From assembly GCF_039523795.1 (NCBI RefSeq), contig NZ_BAAAFZ010000125.1:11208-75207 (forward strand): a stretch of 64,000 nucleotides of DNA, given 5' to 3'. The notes beneath the pieces are model-generated. The model was not told the origin of the DNA. It worked only from the letters and a program-made list of their open reading frames with translations, and ran no database searches. The DNA is from Craurococcus roseus. Lineage in GTDB: Bacteria > Pseudomonadota > Alphaproteobacteria > Acetobacterales > Acetobacteraceae. Each line of letters opens with the position of its first letter. The stretch's first letter is position 1. The translations under genes were made by a program, and so were the position numbers. Shown here piece by piece: positions 43,727 through 52,544 of the stretch.

Positions 43727-43891
43727 TCAGCGGCGCGCCGTAGCCCCCGCGTCGAGGCCGGGCGGCGGCAGCGCGGTGCCGCGCTCCACGTCGCTCCGGG
43801 CGGTGGGCGGCGGGGCCGCGCCGCAGGCGCCGGCGGCGAGGAGGGTCAGCAGCAAGGGGAGGGCGGCGCCTTTGGGCATGTGGGTCGTCAT
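43727..43891 (-). CDS. Very small lipoprotein
   Basis: A 54-aa protein with signal ALPLLLTLLAAGAC and lipobox AAGAC; the mature part is only ~35 residues, low-complexity. ATG codons at 43891 and 43879 are both possible. It is divergent from mtnP. Small lipoproteins of this kind recur in this window (19313, 27643, 32394) without shared domains. The function is unknown. Confidence 0.5.
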   Translation of the reverse strand: MTTHMPKGAALPLLLTLLAAGACGAAPPPTARSDVERGTALPPPGLDAGATARR

Positions 43892-44083
43892 CCTCGTCGC
43901 TGCGGGGCGCGGCGCCCCGCCGGAGCGGTGGTCGGCGGGGTTGGCGGCCATGCGGTCCGCCCCGTAAACAACCGGGCCGGTCGTCGAGACAACTTCCTTC
44001 CTAGGCCGGCGTTCCGCCGCGCCGCGGTTCCCGGCGGCGGGCGTCCGCCCAGCCACACCCACCAGCGCCGGAGTCCCTCCGCC

Positions 44084-44968
44084 TTGCCCGACAGCATCGA
44101 ACCCGTCCTCGGCCTCATCGGCGGCTCCGGCCTCTACGACATCGACGGGCTGGAGGACCGCGAATGGCGGCGCGTCCGCACGCCCTGGGGAGAGCCTTCG
44201 GACGAGTTGCTGTTCGGCCGCTTGGAAGGGGTGCGCTGCGTGTTCCTACCGCGGCACGGCCGGGGGCATCCAGCGCCGCCCTCGGCCTTGAACTACCGCG
44301 CCAACATCGACGCGTTGAAGCGGTCCGGCGTCACCGAAGTCATCTCCCTCTCCGCCGTCGGCTCGCTGCGAGAGGACCTGCCGCCCGGCCACTTCGTCAT
44401 CGTGGACCAGTTCATCGACCGCACCTTCGCGCGGGAGAAGTCCTTCTTCGGCACGGGCTGCGTCGCGCACGTCTCGGTGGCGCACCCGGTCTGCCCGCGC
44501 CTGGGCGACGCGCTGGAGGAGGCCGCGCGCGGCCTCGGCCTGCCGGCCTCGCGGGGCGGCACCTACCTCGTGATGGAAGGGCCGCAATTCTCCACCCAGG
44601 CGGAGAGCGAGCTGTACCGGCAATGGGGATGCAGCGTGATCGGCATGACCAACATGCCGGAAGCCAAGCTCGCGCGGGAAGCGGAGCTTTGCTACGCGAC
44701 GGTGGCCATGGTCACGGATTTCGACTGCTGGCACCCGGACCACGACCACGTCACGGTGGAGCAGGTCGTGAAGGTCCTGCTCGCCAACGCCGACCGCGCG
44801 CGGTCCCTCGTGCGGGCGGTGGTGCCGCGGCTGGGCGCGCGGCGCGGCCCCTGCCCCGCCGGCTGCGACCGGGCGCTCGACCACGCCATCATCACGGCGC
44901 CGGAGCGGCGCGACCCGGCCCTCCTGGCGAAGCTGGATGTTGTAGCCGGGCGGGTGCTAACGGGCTGA
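44084..44968 (+). CDS. mtnP: S-methyl-5'-thioadenosine phosphorylase
   Basis: A 294-aa phosphorylase that cleaves methylthioadenosine to adenine and methylthioribose-1-phosphate in methionine salvage. Family motifs: VLGLIGGSGLYDIDGLE, LPRHGRGHPAPPSALNYRAN, VISLSAVGSLRE, VMEGPQFSTQAESELYR, GMTNMPEAKLAREAELCYA, and the MTAP-specific TDFDCWHPDH. The start is a TTG at 44084 with GGAG upstream; no in-frame ATG fits the family N-terminus. No other salvage gene is adjacent. Confidence 0.93.
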   Translation: MPDSIEPVLGLIGGSGLYDIDGLEDREWRRVRTPWGEPSDELLFGRLEGVRCVFLPRHGRGHPAPPSALNYRANIDALKRSGVTEVISLSAVGSLREDLPPGHFVIVDQFIDRTFAREKSFFGTGCVAHVSVAHPVCPRLGDALEEAARGLGLPASRGGTYLVMEGPQFSTQAESELYRQWGCSVIGMTNMPEAKLAREAELCYATVAMVTDFDCWHPDHDHVTVEQVVKVLLANADRARSLVRAVVPRLGARRGPCPAGCDRALDHAIITAPERRDPALLAKLDVVAGRVLTG

Positions 44969-45042
44969 GCCGCTAACTAAATTTCCAACGAAGCGATTTC
45001 CTGTTCACGAAAATCTGAATATGGTGTTCCATCCTCCCGCGA

Positions 45043-45054
45043 TCGTGATCACGA
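45043..45054. promoter_or_regulatory. 12-bp perfect palindrome before the Lon-type AAA+ gene
   Basis: TCGTGATCACGA at 45043-45054 lies in an unusually AT-rich leader (44970-45070) just 15 bases before the TTG start at 45070. The position suits an operator that blocks transcription or translation initiation. The regulator is unknown. Confidence 0.45.
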
Positions 45055-45069
45055 GCAGGGGATTAGATC

Positions 45070-46566
45070 TTGCCGGACACCAACCTCGAAACCCGCAACC
45101 TGCAACCCGGCCTGGACCAGGCCGCGTCGCACACGCGGGGGTCCGTCCTGCTGTTCGGCGACGAGGCCACGGCGCCGCTGTGGCTGTGGCTGGTCCTTGA
45201 GAACGATGAGATCGCGGCGCTGGAAGACGCGCTGCTGGAGCATCTGCGGTCGCCGCTCTTCCCCGCCCGCGTGGGCGAGCGGGCGGTCCACCCCGGCGAC
45301 GATGCGGGGCTGCTCGACTTCGCCGCTGCCTTCGCGCCCATAGCGGCCCGGTTCGCGCACGGGCGCGACCTGGTGGTGGCCGCGACCCGCATCGTGTGTG
45401 AACGCGGCGGGCCGCAGTGCCGGCAGGCGGCGCTGGCCTGCATCGAGGCGCTGCAACACCGCCAGCACGCCGAAGCGCGCAACCTGGCCGAGCCGGGCAC
45501 GCCGGGGCGGCTGCGGCACTTCGTGTTGGCCTCGCGGCTCTGCGCCGACCTTTGGCTGCGCTTCGTCCCGTCCGTGGATAGCGGCCGGTCGCTCCCCTCG
45601 CGCTTGGCCGACGTGACCGAGACGCGGCCGACCTACCCGCAACCCGCCGCCCCGGCCGTCGCGCCGGCGGCGCCCCTCGACGGCACCGGCGTCACCGTGC
45701 TCCAGCCCTTCGAGCCGCCGAACGACCGCGCGGAGTGGCAGTCCTACCAACCCCTCGCCGCGCCGATGGCGCTGCGCCGGGTGCCGCGCGATGCCAGCCG
45801 CCGGCTGGCGGCCCTGGCCGACACGGCGCCCGCATTCGCCGCGCCTTTGTCCGAAATCCGCCGCACCCTAGCGCTCGCGGCCCATGCCGGGCGGCCCTCT
45901 CCCCGCTTGCGCCCGATCCTGCTGGTCGGCGCCCCGGGCATCGGCAAGACCTGGTTCGCGCGGCGCTTGGCGCAGGCGCTGGATCTGCCCTTCGCCGGGC
46001 TGAACCTGGGCGGCGCCACCGACAACCGCTGCTTGCAGGGCACGGCGCGCGGCTGGAGCGCGGCCACGCCGGCTTGGCCGATAGCCGAGATGGCGCGGCT
46101 CTCGGCGCCCAACCCGGTGCTGTTCCTCGACGAGGTCGAAAAGGCCGGCGGCCAGCGGGAGAACAACGGCCGCGCCCACGACACGCTGCTGGCGATGATA
46201 GAACCGGAAAGCGCGTCTGCGTGGTTCGACGAGTGCCTGCGCACCACCGCCGACCTGCGCAACGTGTTGTGGATCATGGCCGCGAACGAGACGCGCGGCA
46301 TCCCGGCGCCGCTGCTTTCCCGCGTCTCCGTCCACCAGATCGAGCCGCCGCCGGCCAGCGCCTTCCCGACCGTGCTGGCGGGGCTCTTGGGCGGCATCGC
46401 CGGCGACATGGGCTGCGACATCGCCGACCTGCCGGCGCTGGAGCCGGAGACGCAGGACGCGCTGCGCCGCTCCTTCGCCCGCCACCGCAACCTGCGCCGG
46501 CTGCGCGCGTCGGTGGAGGAATGCCTCGGCGTGGCGGCCGAGGCCGTGCTTTCGGCGGCGAACTAG
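45070..46566 (+). CDS. Lon-type AAA+ ATPase lacking a protease domain
   Basis: A 498-aa protein with a TTG start preceded by AGGGG. Residues ~1-230 form an unrecognised helical N-terminal region with a Pro/Ala linker (~188-205). The AAA+ module has Walker A GAPGIGKT (287-294), Walker B VLFLDE (350-355), a Lon-like AMIEPESASAWFDECL, sensor 1 IMAANE and the IPAPLLSR arginine-finger motif. The ATPase resembles Lon, but the protein ends after the lid, so the Ser-Lys S16 protease domain is absent. It could be an unfoldase or remodelling ATPase. Neighbours give no clear partner; a palindrome precedes it. Confidence 0.78.
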   Translation: MPDTNLETRNLQPGLDQAASHTRGSVLLFGDEATAPLWLWLVLENDEIAALEDALLEHLRSPLFPARVGERAVHPGDDAGLLDFAAAFAPIAARFAHGRDLVVAATRIVCERGGPQCRQAALACIEALQHRQHAEARNLAEPGTPGRLRHFVLASRLCADLWLRFVPSVDSGRSLPSRLADVTETRPTYPQPAAPAVAPAAPLDGTGVTVLQPFEPPNDRAEWQSYQPLAAPMALRRVPRDASRRLAALADTAPAFAAPLSEIRRTLALAAHAGRPSPRLRPILLVGAPGIGKTWFARRLAQALDLPFAGLNLGGATDNRCLQGTARGWSAATPAWPIAEMARLSAPNPVLFLDEVEKAGGQRENNGRAHDTLLAMIEPESASAWFDECLRTTADLRNVLWIMAANETRGIPAPLLSRVSVHQIEPPPASAFPTVLAGLLGGIAGDMGCDIADLPALEPETQDALRRSFARHRNLRRLRASVEECLGVAAEAVLSAAN

Positions 46567-47037
46567 GGGGTCGCCGCGGACACCGCCGGGGTTGAAGCCG
46601 CGCCGCCGCGGGGGTCGCGGCGGCGCGGCTCCCCCGGCGGGGCGTCCTCCCTGCCGCCGTGGCGATCCGATTCGCGCCGGATCGCCGCCGCGAAGCCCCT
46701 CGGCGCGAGGACCCGATCACCCGATACCGGCCACCACCGTGCCCGACACCGGCCGAAGCCGGGAGCGGCGGCTCGCCTGCACGCAGGGGCCGCGCGAACC
46801 GCGACTTCCGAGGTCCGGCGGGCATCGCGGCGTCCCGACCCCGGCGAAACGCCCGGCCGCCGACCGCCGGTGACAGACCGGGCGGCAGCGGGCTAGCCTC
46901 GGCCGCGACGGACGGGGCTGCCGGGAACGGCCGGACTTGCGGGTCGCGGCCCGATCCTGCCGCCGCACGATGTTTGCCAAGCGTCCGTCTGCCCTAGCGT
47001 GTGTTCCCAACGAGAAACATCGGCGGGGGGTGGATTC
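46567..47037. other. Intergenic stretch with no gene recognised
   Basis: 471 bases between the AAA+ gene and the monooxygenase gene. Frames are Arg/Pro/Gly-rich. A weak promoter-like pair, TTGCCA near 46975 and TAGCGT 15 bases later, precedes the monooxygenase, but the spacing is short. No terminator with T-tract was found. Confidence 0.5.
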
Positions 47038-48681
47038 ATGTCCCAGACGACGCTCGACAAGGCACCGGCGGACGGCGGCGCGGCCGTCCGGAAACTCGAC
47101 GCGCTCATCATCGGCGCGGGCGTGGCGGGCCTCTACCAGTTGCACCAGCTCCGCGGGCAAGGGCTCGACGTCCGCGCCTACGACACGGCTTCGAACGTCG
47201 GCGGCACGTGGTACTGGAACCGGTACCCGGGCGCCAAGTTCGACTCGGAGGCCTACATCTACCAGTACCTGTTCTCCGAGGACCTCTACAAAGGCTGGAG
47301 CTGGAGCGAGAAGTTCCCCGGCCAGCCCGAGATCGAGCGCTGGCTCAACTACGTCGCCGACCGGCTCGACCTGCGGAAGGACATCCAGTTCAACACGACG
47401 GTCACCGGCGCGCGCTTCGACGAGGCGACGAACCGCTGGACGGTGGAGACCGACACGGGCGAGACGATCGACACGCAATTCCTGGTGACGTGCGGCGGGA
47501 TGCTGTCGGCGCCGCTCACCGACCTCTTCCCCGGGCAGGACACCTTCAAGGGGCGGCTCGTCCACACCGGCCGCTGGCCGAAGGAGGAGGTGGACCTCGC
47601 CGGCAAGCGCGTGGGCGTCGTCGGCGTCGGCGCGACCGGCATCCAGGTCATCCAGACCATCGCGGACCAGGTCGGGCACCTGAAGGTCTTCGTGCGGACG
47701 CCGCAGTACGTCGTCGCCATGAAGAGCCCGAAGTACGGCCCGGAGGAGGCCGCGGCCTACAAGGCGCGCTTCCAGGAGCTCAAGCGCACGCTCCCGAACA
47801 CCTTCACCGGCTTCGAGTACGACTTCGTCCACAAATGGGCGGACCTGACGCCCGAAAAGCGGCGCGAGGTGATGGAGGAGATCTGGGAGGACGGCTCGCT
47901 CAAGCTGTGGCTGGCGTCCTTCGCCGAGATGTTCTTCGACCCGTCGGTGAACGAGGAGATCTCCGAGTTCGTGCGCGGGAAGATGCGAGCGCGGCTCAAG
48001 GACCCGAAGCTCATCGACCTGTTGATCCCCAAAGACTACGGGTTCGGCACGCACCGGGTGCCGCTCGAATCCGGCTACCTCGAAACCTACCTCCGCCCGA
48101 ACGTCGAAGCCGTCAACGTGAGGGACAACCCGATCGCGCGCGTGGTGCCGGAGGGCGTCCAGACGGCGGACGGCACGGTCCACGAGCTCGACGTCATCAT
48201 CCTGGCGACCGGCTTCGACGCCGGCACCGGCGCGCTGACCCGCATCGACATCCGCGGCCGCGGCGGGCGGTCGCTGAAGGAGGACTGGGGGCGAGACATC
48301 CGCACCACCATGGGCTTGCAGGTCCACGGCTACCCGAACCTGTTCACCACGGCGACGCCACTCGCCCCCTCGGCCGCGCTCTGCAACATGACCACTTGCC
48401 TCCAGCAACAGACCGAGTGGATCAGCGGCTGCATCCGTCACATGCGGGAGAACGGCCTCACGGTCTGCGAGCCGACCAAGGAGATGGAGGACGGCTGGGT
48501 GGCGCACCACGACGAAACCGCCAGCGCGAACCTGATCTCCAAGACGACCTCGTGGTACCTGGGGTCGAACGTCGCCGGGAAGCCGCGCCGGGTGCTGTCC
48601 TACACGGGCGGCGTCGGCGCCTACCGGAAGAAGTGCGCCGAGGTGGCCGAGGGCGGCTACCAGGGCTTCGCCATGCGCTGA
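47038..48681 (+). CDS. Flavin-containing Baeyer-Villiger monooxygenase
   Basis: A 547-aa type I Baeyer-Villiger monooxygenase that inserts oxygen next to a carbonyl using FAD and NADPH. Two Rossmann motifs are seen: GAGVAG (26-31) for FAD and GVGATG (196-201) for NADPH. Between them is the family fingerprint FKGRLVHTGRWP (170-181), which fits F-x-G-x3-H-x3-W-P exactly. ATGFD occurs near the C-terminal third. The sequence style (GGTWYWNRYPGAKFDSE) is that of cyclohexanone/steroid-type enzymes. The esterase gene follows 75 bases downstream, so ketone oxidation then ester cleavage is likely. The native substrate is unknown. Confidence 0.93.
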   Translation: MSQTTLDKAPADGGAAVRKLDALIIGAGVAGLYQLHQLRGQGLDVRAYDTASNVGGTWYWNRYPGAKFDSEAYIYQYLFSEDLYKGWSWSEKFPGQPEIERWLNYVADRLDLRKDIQFNTTVTGARFDEATNRWTVETDTGETIDTQFLVTCGGMLSAPLTDLFPGQDTFKGRLVHTGRWPKEEVDLAGKRVGVVGVGATGIQVIQTIADQVGHLKVFVRTPQYVVAMKSPKYGPEEAAAYKARFQELKRTLPNTFTGFEYDFVHKWADLTPEKRREVMEEIWEDGSLKLWLASFAEMFFDPSVNEEISEFVRGKMRARLKDPKLIDLLIPKDYGFGTHRVPLESGYLETYLRPNVEAVNVRDNPIARVVPEGVQTADGTVHELDVIILATGFDAGTGALTRIDIRGRGGRSLKEDWGRDIRTTMGLQVHGYPNLFTTATPLAPSAALCNMTTCLQQQTEWISGCIRHMRENGLTVCEPTKEMEDGWVAHHDETASANLISKTTSWYLGSNVAGKPRRVLSYTGGVGAYRKKCAEVAEGGYQGFAMR

Positions 48682-48756
48682 CCGCGCGAGGCAAGGCGGC
48701 GGAGCGCTGCCGCCGCCCCGCACCGAACAAACAACTGAACGACGGGAGGAACGACC

Positions 48757-49950
48757 ATGGGCGCCGACTTCAAGGCAACGGCCGACAGCATCCTGGACGG
48801 GCTCGTCACATCGAACCCGCGCGTGCCCGGCGTGGTCGCAATAGCGACCGACCGGCACCGGAACATCTACGAGGGCGCCGCCGGCGTGCGCCGGCTCGAC
48901 CGCCCCGACCCGATGACGGCCGACACGGTCTTCGCCATCTTCTCGACCACCAAGGCGATCACCGGCACGGCGGCGTTGCAGCTCGTCGAGGAGGGCAAGC
49001 TCGACCTCGACGCGCCGGCCAAGCGGTACGCGCCCGACATCGGCAAGCTCCAGGTCATCGACGGCTTCGACGAGAAGGGCGAGCCGAAGCTCCGCGCGCC
49101 GAAGCGCGACATCACGACCCGGATGCTGCTGCTCCACACCGCCGGCCTCGGCTACGACTTCTTCAGCGAGACCTACAACCGGCTCGCGCAGGAGAAGGGC
49201 CAGCCGAGCGTCGTCACCGCGTCCAAGGCGGCGCTGATGACGCCGTTGCTCTTCGATCCGGGCGAGAAGTGGGAGTACGGCTCCAACATCGACTGGTGCG
49301 GCCTCGTGGTGGAAGGGATCACGGGCAAGCGGCTGGGCGAGGTCTTCAAGAGCCGCATCTTCGAGCCGCTCGGCATGGCCGACACGGCCTTCGCCATGAC
49401 GGGCGCGATGCGCCGCCGCGTCGCGGGGATGCACGCGCGGGGCGCCGACGGTTCCCTGGCGCCGATCGAGTTCGAGTTGCCCCCCGAGCCCGAGGTCCAC
49501 ATGGGCGGCCACGGCCTGTACGGGACGGTCGGGGACTACATGCGGTTCATCCGCATGTGGCTGAACGACGGGAACGGCGAGCACGGCCGCGTTCTCAAGG
49601 CCGAGACCGTGCGGATGGCCGAGAAGAACCACCTCGGTGACAAGAAGATCACGCCGTTGCCGGGCGTCATCAAGTCGCTGTCCAACGACGCCGATTTCTT
49701 CCCCGGCCTGCCGAAGTCGTGGTCCTTCACCTTCATGGTGAACGACGAGGCGGCGCCGACCGGGCGTCCGGCGGGCGCCCTCGGGTGGGCCGGGCTGGCG
49801 AACCTGTTCTACTGGATCGACCGGCAGAACGGCTTCGGCGGCTTCTGGGCGACGCAGATCCTGCCCTTCGGCGACCCGGTCTCGTTCTCCGGCTACATGG
49901 ATTTCGAGACGGCGTTCTACGACGGCCTGCGGCAGCGGAAGGCCGGGTAG
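48757..49950 (+). CDS. Family VIII esterase / beta-lactamase-fold serine hydrolase
   Basis: A 397-aa serine hydrolase of the class C beta-lactamase/EstB fold. The nucleophile motif S-x-x-K is FSTTK (S63, K66), the second-motif tyrosine is in WEYGSN, and GWAGLAN near the C-terminus replaces the KTG motif, as in esterases. There is no signal peptide. It sits directly after the Baeyer-Villiger monooxygenase with a GGGAGG site, so it probably hydrolyses the ester or lactone product. Beta-lactamase activity is unlikely but not excluded. Confidence 0.9.
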   Translation: MGADFKATADSILDGLVTSNPRVPGVVAIATDRHRNIYEGAAGVRRLDRPDPMTADTVFAIFSTTKAITGTAALQLVEEGKLDLDAPAKRYAPDIGKLQVIDGFDEKGEPKLRAPKRDITTRMLLLHTAGLGYDFFSETYNRLAQEKGQPSVVTASKAALMTPLLFDPGEKWEYGSNIDWCGLVVEGITGKRLGEVFKSRIFEPLGMADTAFAMTGAMRRRVAGMHARGADGSLAPIEFELPPEPEVHMGGHGLYGTVGDYMRFIRMWLNDGNGEHGRVLKAETVRMAEKNHLGDKKITPLPGVIKSLSNDADFFPGLPKSWSFTFMVNDEAAPTGRPAGALGWAGLANLFYWIDRQNGFGGFWATQILPFGDPVSFSGYMDFETAFYDGLRQRKAG

Positions 49951-50042
49951 GCGCCGGGGCCGCGAACGGCGATTCGGGCTTGGCGCGGCGCGCCGGCGCG
50001 GCAGGATGGCGCCGACCAGCCGGAAGGGAGGCCGCGCCAGCC

Positions 50043-50993
50043 ATGAGCCAGACCGAACCACGCCCCGCCGTCCGCCGCGTCGCCGTGGTCGGCGCCGGGA
50101 CCATCGGCGCGTCCTGGACCGCGTGGTTCCTGAGCCGCGGGTTGGAGGTGGTGGCGAGCGATCCCTCGCCCGGCGCTCCGGACCTGATCCGGCGCATGGT
50201 CGAGGGCGCTTGGCCGATCCTCCAGGGGCTCGGCGCCACCGCCGACGCCGACCCTGCGCGCTGGCGGTTCGAGGCGGACCCGGTGGCGGCCGTCGCCGGG
50301 TGCGACTTCGTGCAGGAGAGCGCGCCGGAGCGGTACGAGGTGAAGCGGCCGCTGCTGCGCGCGATCACCGCCGCGCTGCCGCCGGAGGTGGTGGTGGCCT
50401 CGTCCTCCTCCGGGCTGCTGGCGAGCCGGTTGTCGGAAGAGTGCACGCATCCCGAGCGGGTGGTGATCGGCCACCCCTTCAACCCGCCGCACCTGATCCC
50501 GCTGGTGGAGGTGGTGGGCGGCGCCACCGCGAGCGCGGAGGCGGTGCGGGCGGCCGTGGCGTTCTACCGCGCGGTCGGCAAGCGCCCGATCACGCTGAAC
50601 AAGGAGGTGCCGGGCCACCTCGCCAACCGGCTGCAAGCGGCGCTGTGGCGGGAGGCGGTCCACATGGTCGCCGAGGGCGTCGCCAGCGTGGCGGACGTGG
50701 ACGCCGCCATCTCGGAGGGGCCGGGGCTGCGCTGGGCGTTGATGGGGCCGCACACCACGATGCACCTGGCGGGCGGCGAGGGCGGGATGGAAAGCTTCAT
50801 GCGCCACCTTATGCCAGCGGTGACGAGTTGGTGGCCTTCGCTGGGCAATCCCGAGGTGACGCCGGAACTCCAGGCCAAGCTGATCGCCGGCGTCGCCGAA
50901 GCCAACGGCGGCGCCGGCACGCAGGAACTGGCGCGCCGGCGGGACGCGGCGCTGGCGCGGCTGCTGGCGGCGCGGGCGTCGTCGGCCGGCTAG
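50043..50993 (+). CDS. 3-hydroxyacyl-CoA dehydrogenase family protein (carnitine/gulonate DH-like)
   Basis: A 316-aa NAD-dependent dehydrogenase. The N-terminal Rossmann motif is VAVVGAGTIGASWTAWFLSRG; the catalytic/substrate stretch VIGHPFNPPHLIPLVEVVGG holds the conserved histidine; the C-terminal helical domain starts NKEVPGHLANRLQAALWREA. The size and HPFNPPHLIPLVE pattern match the short group including L-carnitine dehydrogenase and L-gulonate 3-dehydrogenase (lambda-crystallin). It follows the esterase by 92 bases and could oxidise the released hydroxy acid; the real substrate is open. Confidence 0.88.
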   Translation: MSQTEPRPAVRRVAVVGAGTIGASWTAWFLSRGLEVVASDPSPGAPDLIRRMVEGAWPILQGLGATADADPARWRFEADPVAAVAGCDFVQESAPERYEVKRPLLRAITAALPPEVVVASSSSGLLASRLSEECTHPERVVIGHPFNPPHLIPLVEVVGGATASAEAVRAAVAFYRAVGKRPITLNKEVPGHLANRLQAALWREAVHMVAEGVASVADVDAAISEGPGLRWALMGPHTTMHLAGGEGGMESFMRHLMPAVTSWWPSLGNPEVTPELQAKLIAGVAEANGGAGTQELARRRDAALARLLAARASSAG

Positions 50994-51145
50994 ATCCGGC
51001 CGGTCAGCGCCATGATGAGCAGGATCACCACGATCAGGCCGACGATGCCCGACGGGTAGTAGCCCCAGCCGGTGCTGTAAGGCCACGTCGGCAGGACGGC
51101 GAGCAGCACCACGACCAGCAGCACGACGAGCACGAGCGAGTTCAT
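50990..51145 (-). CDS. DUF3309 small membrane protein
   Basis: A 51-aa hydrophobic protein, MNSLVLVVLLVVVLLAVLPT followed by WPYSTGWGYYPSGIVG and a second hydrophobic segment ending MALTGRI. This is the standard DUF3309 pattern with two short helices around a WPYS-WGYYPSG motif. The ATG at 51145 has GGGAGGG upstream. Its stop overlaps the dehydrogenase stop by 4 bases (convergent). DUF3309 proteins are widespread, often stress-associated, with unknown function. Confidence 0.88.
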   Translation of the reverse strand: MNSLVLVVLLVVVLLAVLPTWPYSTGWGYYPSGIVGLIVVILLIMALTGRI

Positions 51146-51221
51146 GGACACCCTCCCTGGCGGGACGCCGATACGAACATAGAACGTGCGCCCGGCGGTC
51201 CGGTTGCCGTGAGGGGCCTGG

Positions 51222-52544
51222 CTAACCCAGGAATTCCGGCGACACGAGGCCCGGCAAGAACAGCACCAACTGCGGGAACAGGATCACCAGCGCCAGCACC
51301 GCCAGCATCGGCAGCAGCATGATGCAGGTGTCCTTGAGCGCGTCTGCCATGCGCATCCCGGCCACCGAGCAGGCGATCAGCAGGCAAAGGCCGTAGGGCG
51401 GCGTCACCAGCCCGAAGGCGAGGGAGACGATGCCGACCATGGCGAAGTGGACCGGGTCCATCCCGATCCCTTGCGCCAAAGGCTGGAGGATGGCGCCGAC
51501 GATGATGATGGCCGGGATCGCGTCGAGGAAGCAGCCGACCACGAGGAACACGCCCGCGATGAAGAAGGCCGTCGCCACCGGCCCCATGCCCCAGCCCCGC
51601 ACGCCGGAGAGCAGCGCCTCCGGGATCTGGTAGAAGGCGAGCAGCCAGCCGAAGGCGCTCGCCGTGCCTACGCAGAACAGCGCCACGCCGGCGAGCCGCC
51701 CGGTGTCGCCGAGCGCGCCGACCAGCCCCTTCCAGTCCAGCTCGCGGTACACCAGCAGCGACAGGACGCCGGCGTAGAGCACGGCGATGCAGGCGCTCTC
51801 GGTGGCGGTGAACCAGCCGAAGACCTTGCCGCCGATGATGATGAGCGGCGTGGTCAGCGCCGGCACCGAGACGAGGAAACTGCGGAGCACCTGCGCGATC
51901 GTGGCGCGCGGGTAGGTCGGGTAGCCGCGCGCCTTCGCGTAGGCGTGGACGGTGCCCATCTGCACCAGCCCGATCAGCAGGCCCGGCACGATGCCGGCGA
52001 GGAACAGCGCGCCGATCGAGACGGTGAGCACGCCGCCCCAGACGATCATCAGGATGGAGGGCGGGATGATGACGGCGAGCACGGCGGAAACGGCGGTGAT
52101 GGCCACCGAGAAGCTGTCGTCGTAGCCCTCCTTGCGCTGCGCCTCGATGAAGATCTTGGACTGGCTGGCCGCGTCAGCGGTGCTGCTGCCGCTGATGCCG
52201 GCGAAGAAGACGGAGAGCACGACGTTGATCTGCGCCAGCCCGCCGGGGAAGTGGCCCACGAGGGCGCGGGAGAAGGTCATCAGCCGGTCGGTGATGCCGC
52301 CGATGTTCATCAGGTTGGCGGTGAGCAGGAAGAAGGGCACCGCCAGCAGGATGAAGCTGTTGTAGGCGTTGAAGGTCTCCTGCGCGAGCATCATCGGCGA
52401 CAACCGCGGCTCCGCCAGCAGGATCGGCAGGCAGGCGAGGCCGAGCGCCACCGCCACCGGCACGCGCAGCACCAGCAGCAGGAAGAAGATGCCGAAGAGG
52501 ATCTGCGCGGCCTGCCCGGGCGAGAGGACGTTGCCGCCGATCAC
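51222..52544 (-). CDS. dctM: TRAP transporter large permease (DctM type)
   Basis: A 440-aa permease with about twelve hydrophobic segments. It carries family motifs VPFFLLTANLMN, NVVLSVFFAGISGSSTADAA, AVIIPPSILMIVWGG and LVTPPYGLCLLIA. It uses the sodium or proton gradient to import a substrate delivered by the binding protein. The GTG at 52544 overlaps the dctQ stop (GTGA). Three-gene order P-Q-M on the minus strand. The substrate, probably a carboxylate, is unknown. Confidence 0.95.
   Translation of the reverse strand: MIGGNVLSPGQAAQILFGIFFLLLVLRVPVAVALGLACLPILLAEPRLSPMMLAQETFNAYNSFILLAVPFFLLTANLMNIGGITDRLMTFSRALVGHFPGGLAQINVVLSVFFAGISGSSTADAASQSKIFIEAQRKEGYDDSFSVAITAVSAVLAVIIPPSILMIVWGGVLTVSIGALFLAGIVPGLLIGLVQMGTVHAYAKARGYPTYPRATIAQVLRSFLVSVPALTTPLIIIGGKVFGWFTATESACIAVLYAGVLSLLVYRELDWKGLVGALGDTGRLAGVALFCVGTASAFGWLLAFYQIPEALLSGVRGWGMGPVATAFFIAGVFLVVGCFLDAIPAIIIVGAILQPLAQGIGMDPVHFAMVGIVSLAFGLVTPPYGLCLLIACSVAGMRMADALKDTCIMLLPMLAVLALVILFPQLVLFLPGLVSPEFLG

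Noticed and set aside
43991..44015. Minus-strand GGAAC-N16-AGTT before the tiny lipoprotein at 43891
   Set aside because: One mismatch in the key CGTT box and about 95 bases from the start; too weak to call as an EcfG promoter.
48757..49950. Reading the beta-lactamase-fold gene as an antibiotic-resistance beta-lactamase
   Set aside because: No signal peptide, no KTG motif, and it follows a Baeyer-Villiger monooxygenase; an esterase role fits better.
46717..50061. A 1114-codon minus-strand frame opposite the monooxygenase and esterase genes
   Set aside because: Antisense to enzymes with exact catalytic motifs; composition (Val/Asp/Arg/His-rich) and lack of any domain indicate a shadow frame.
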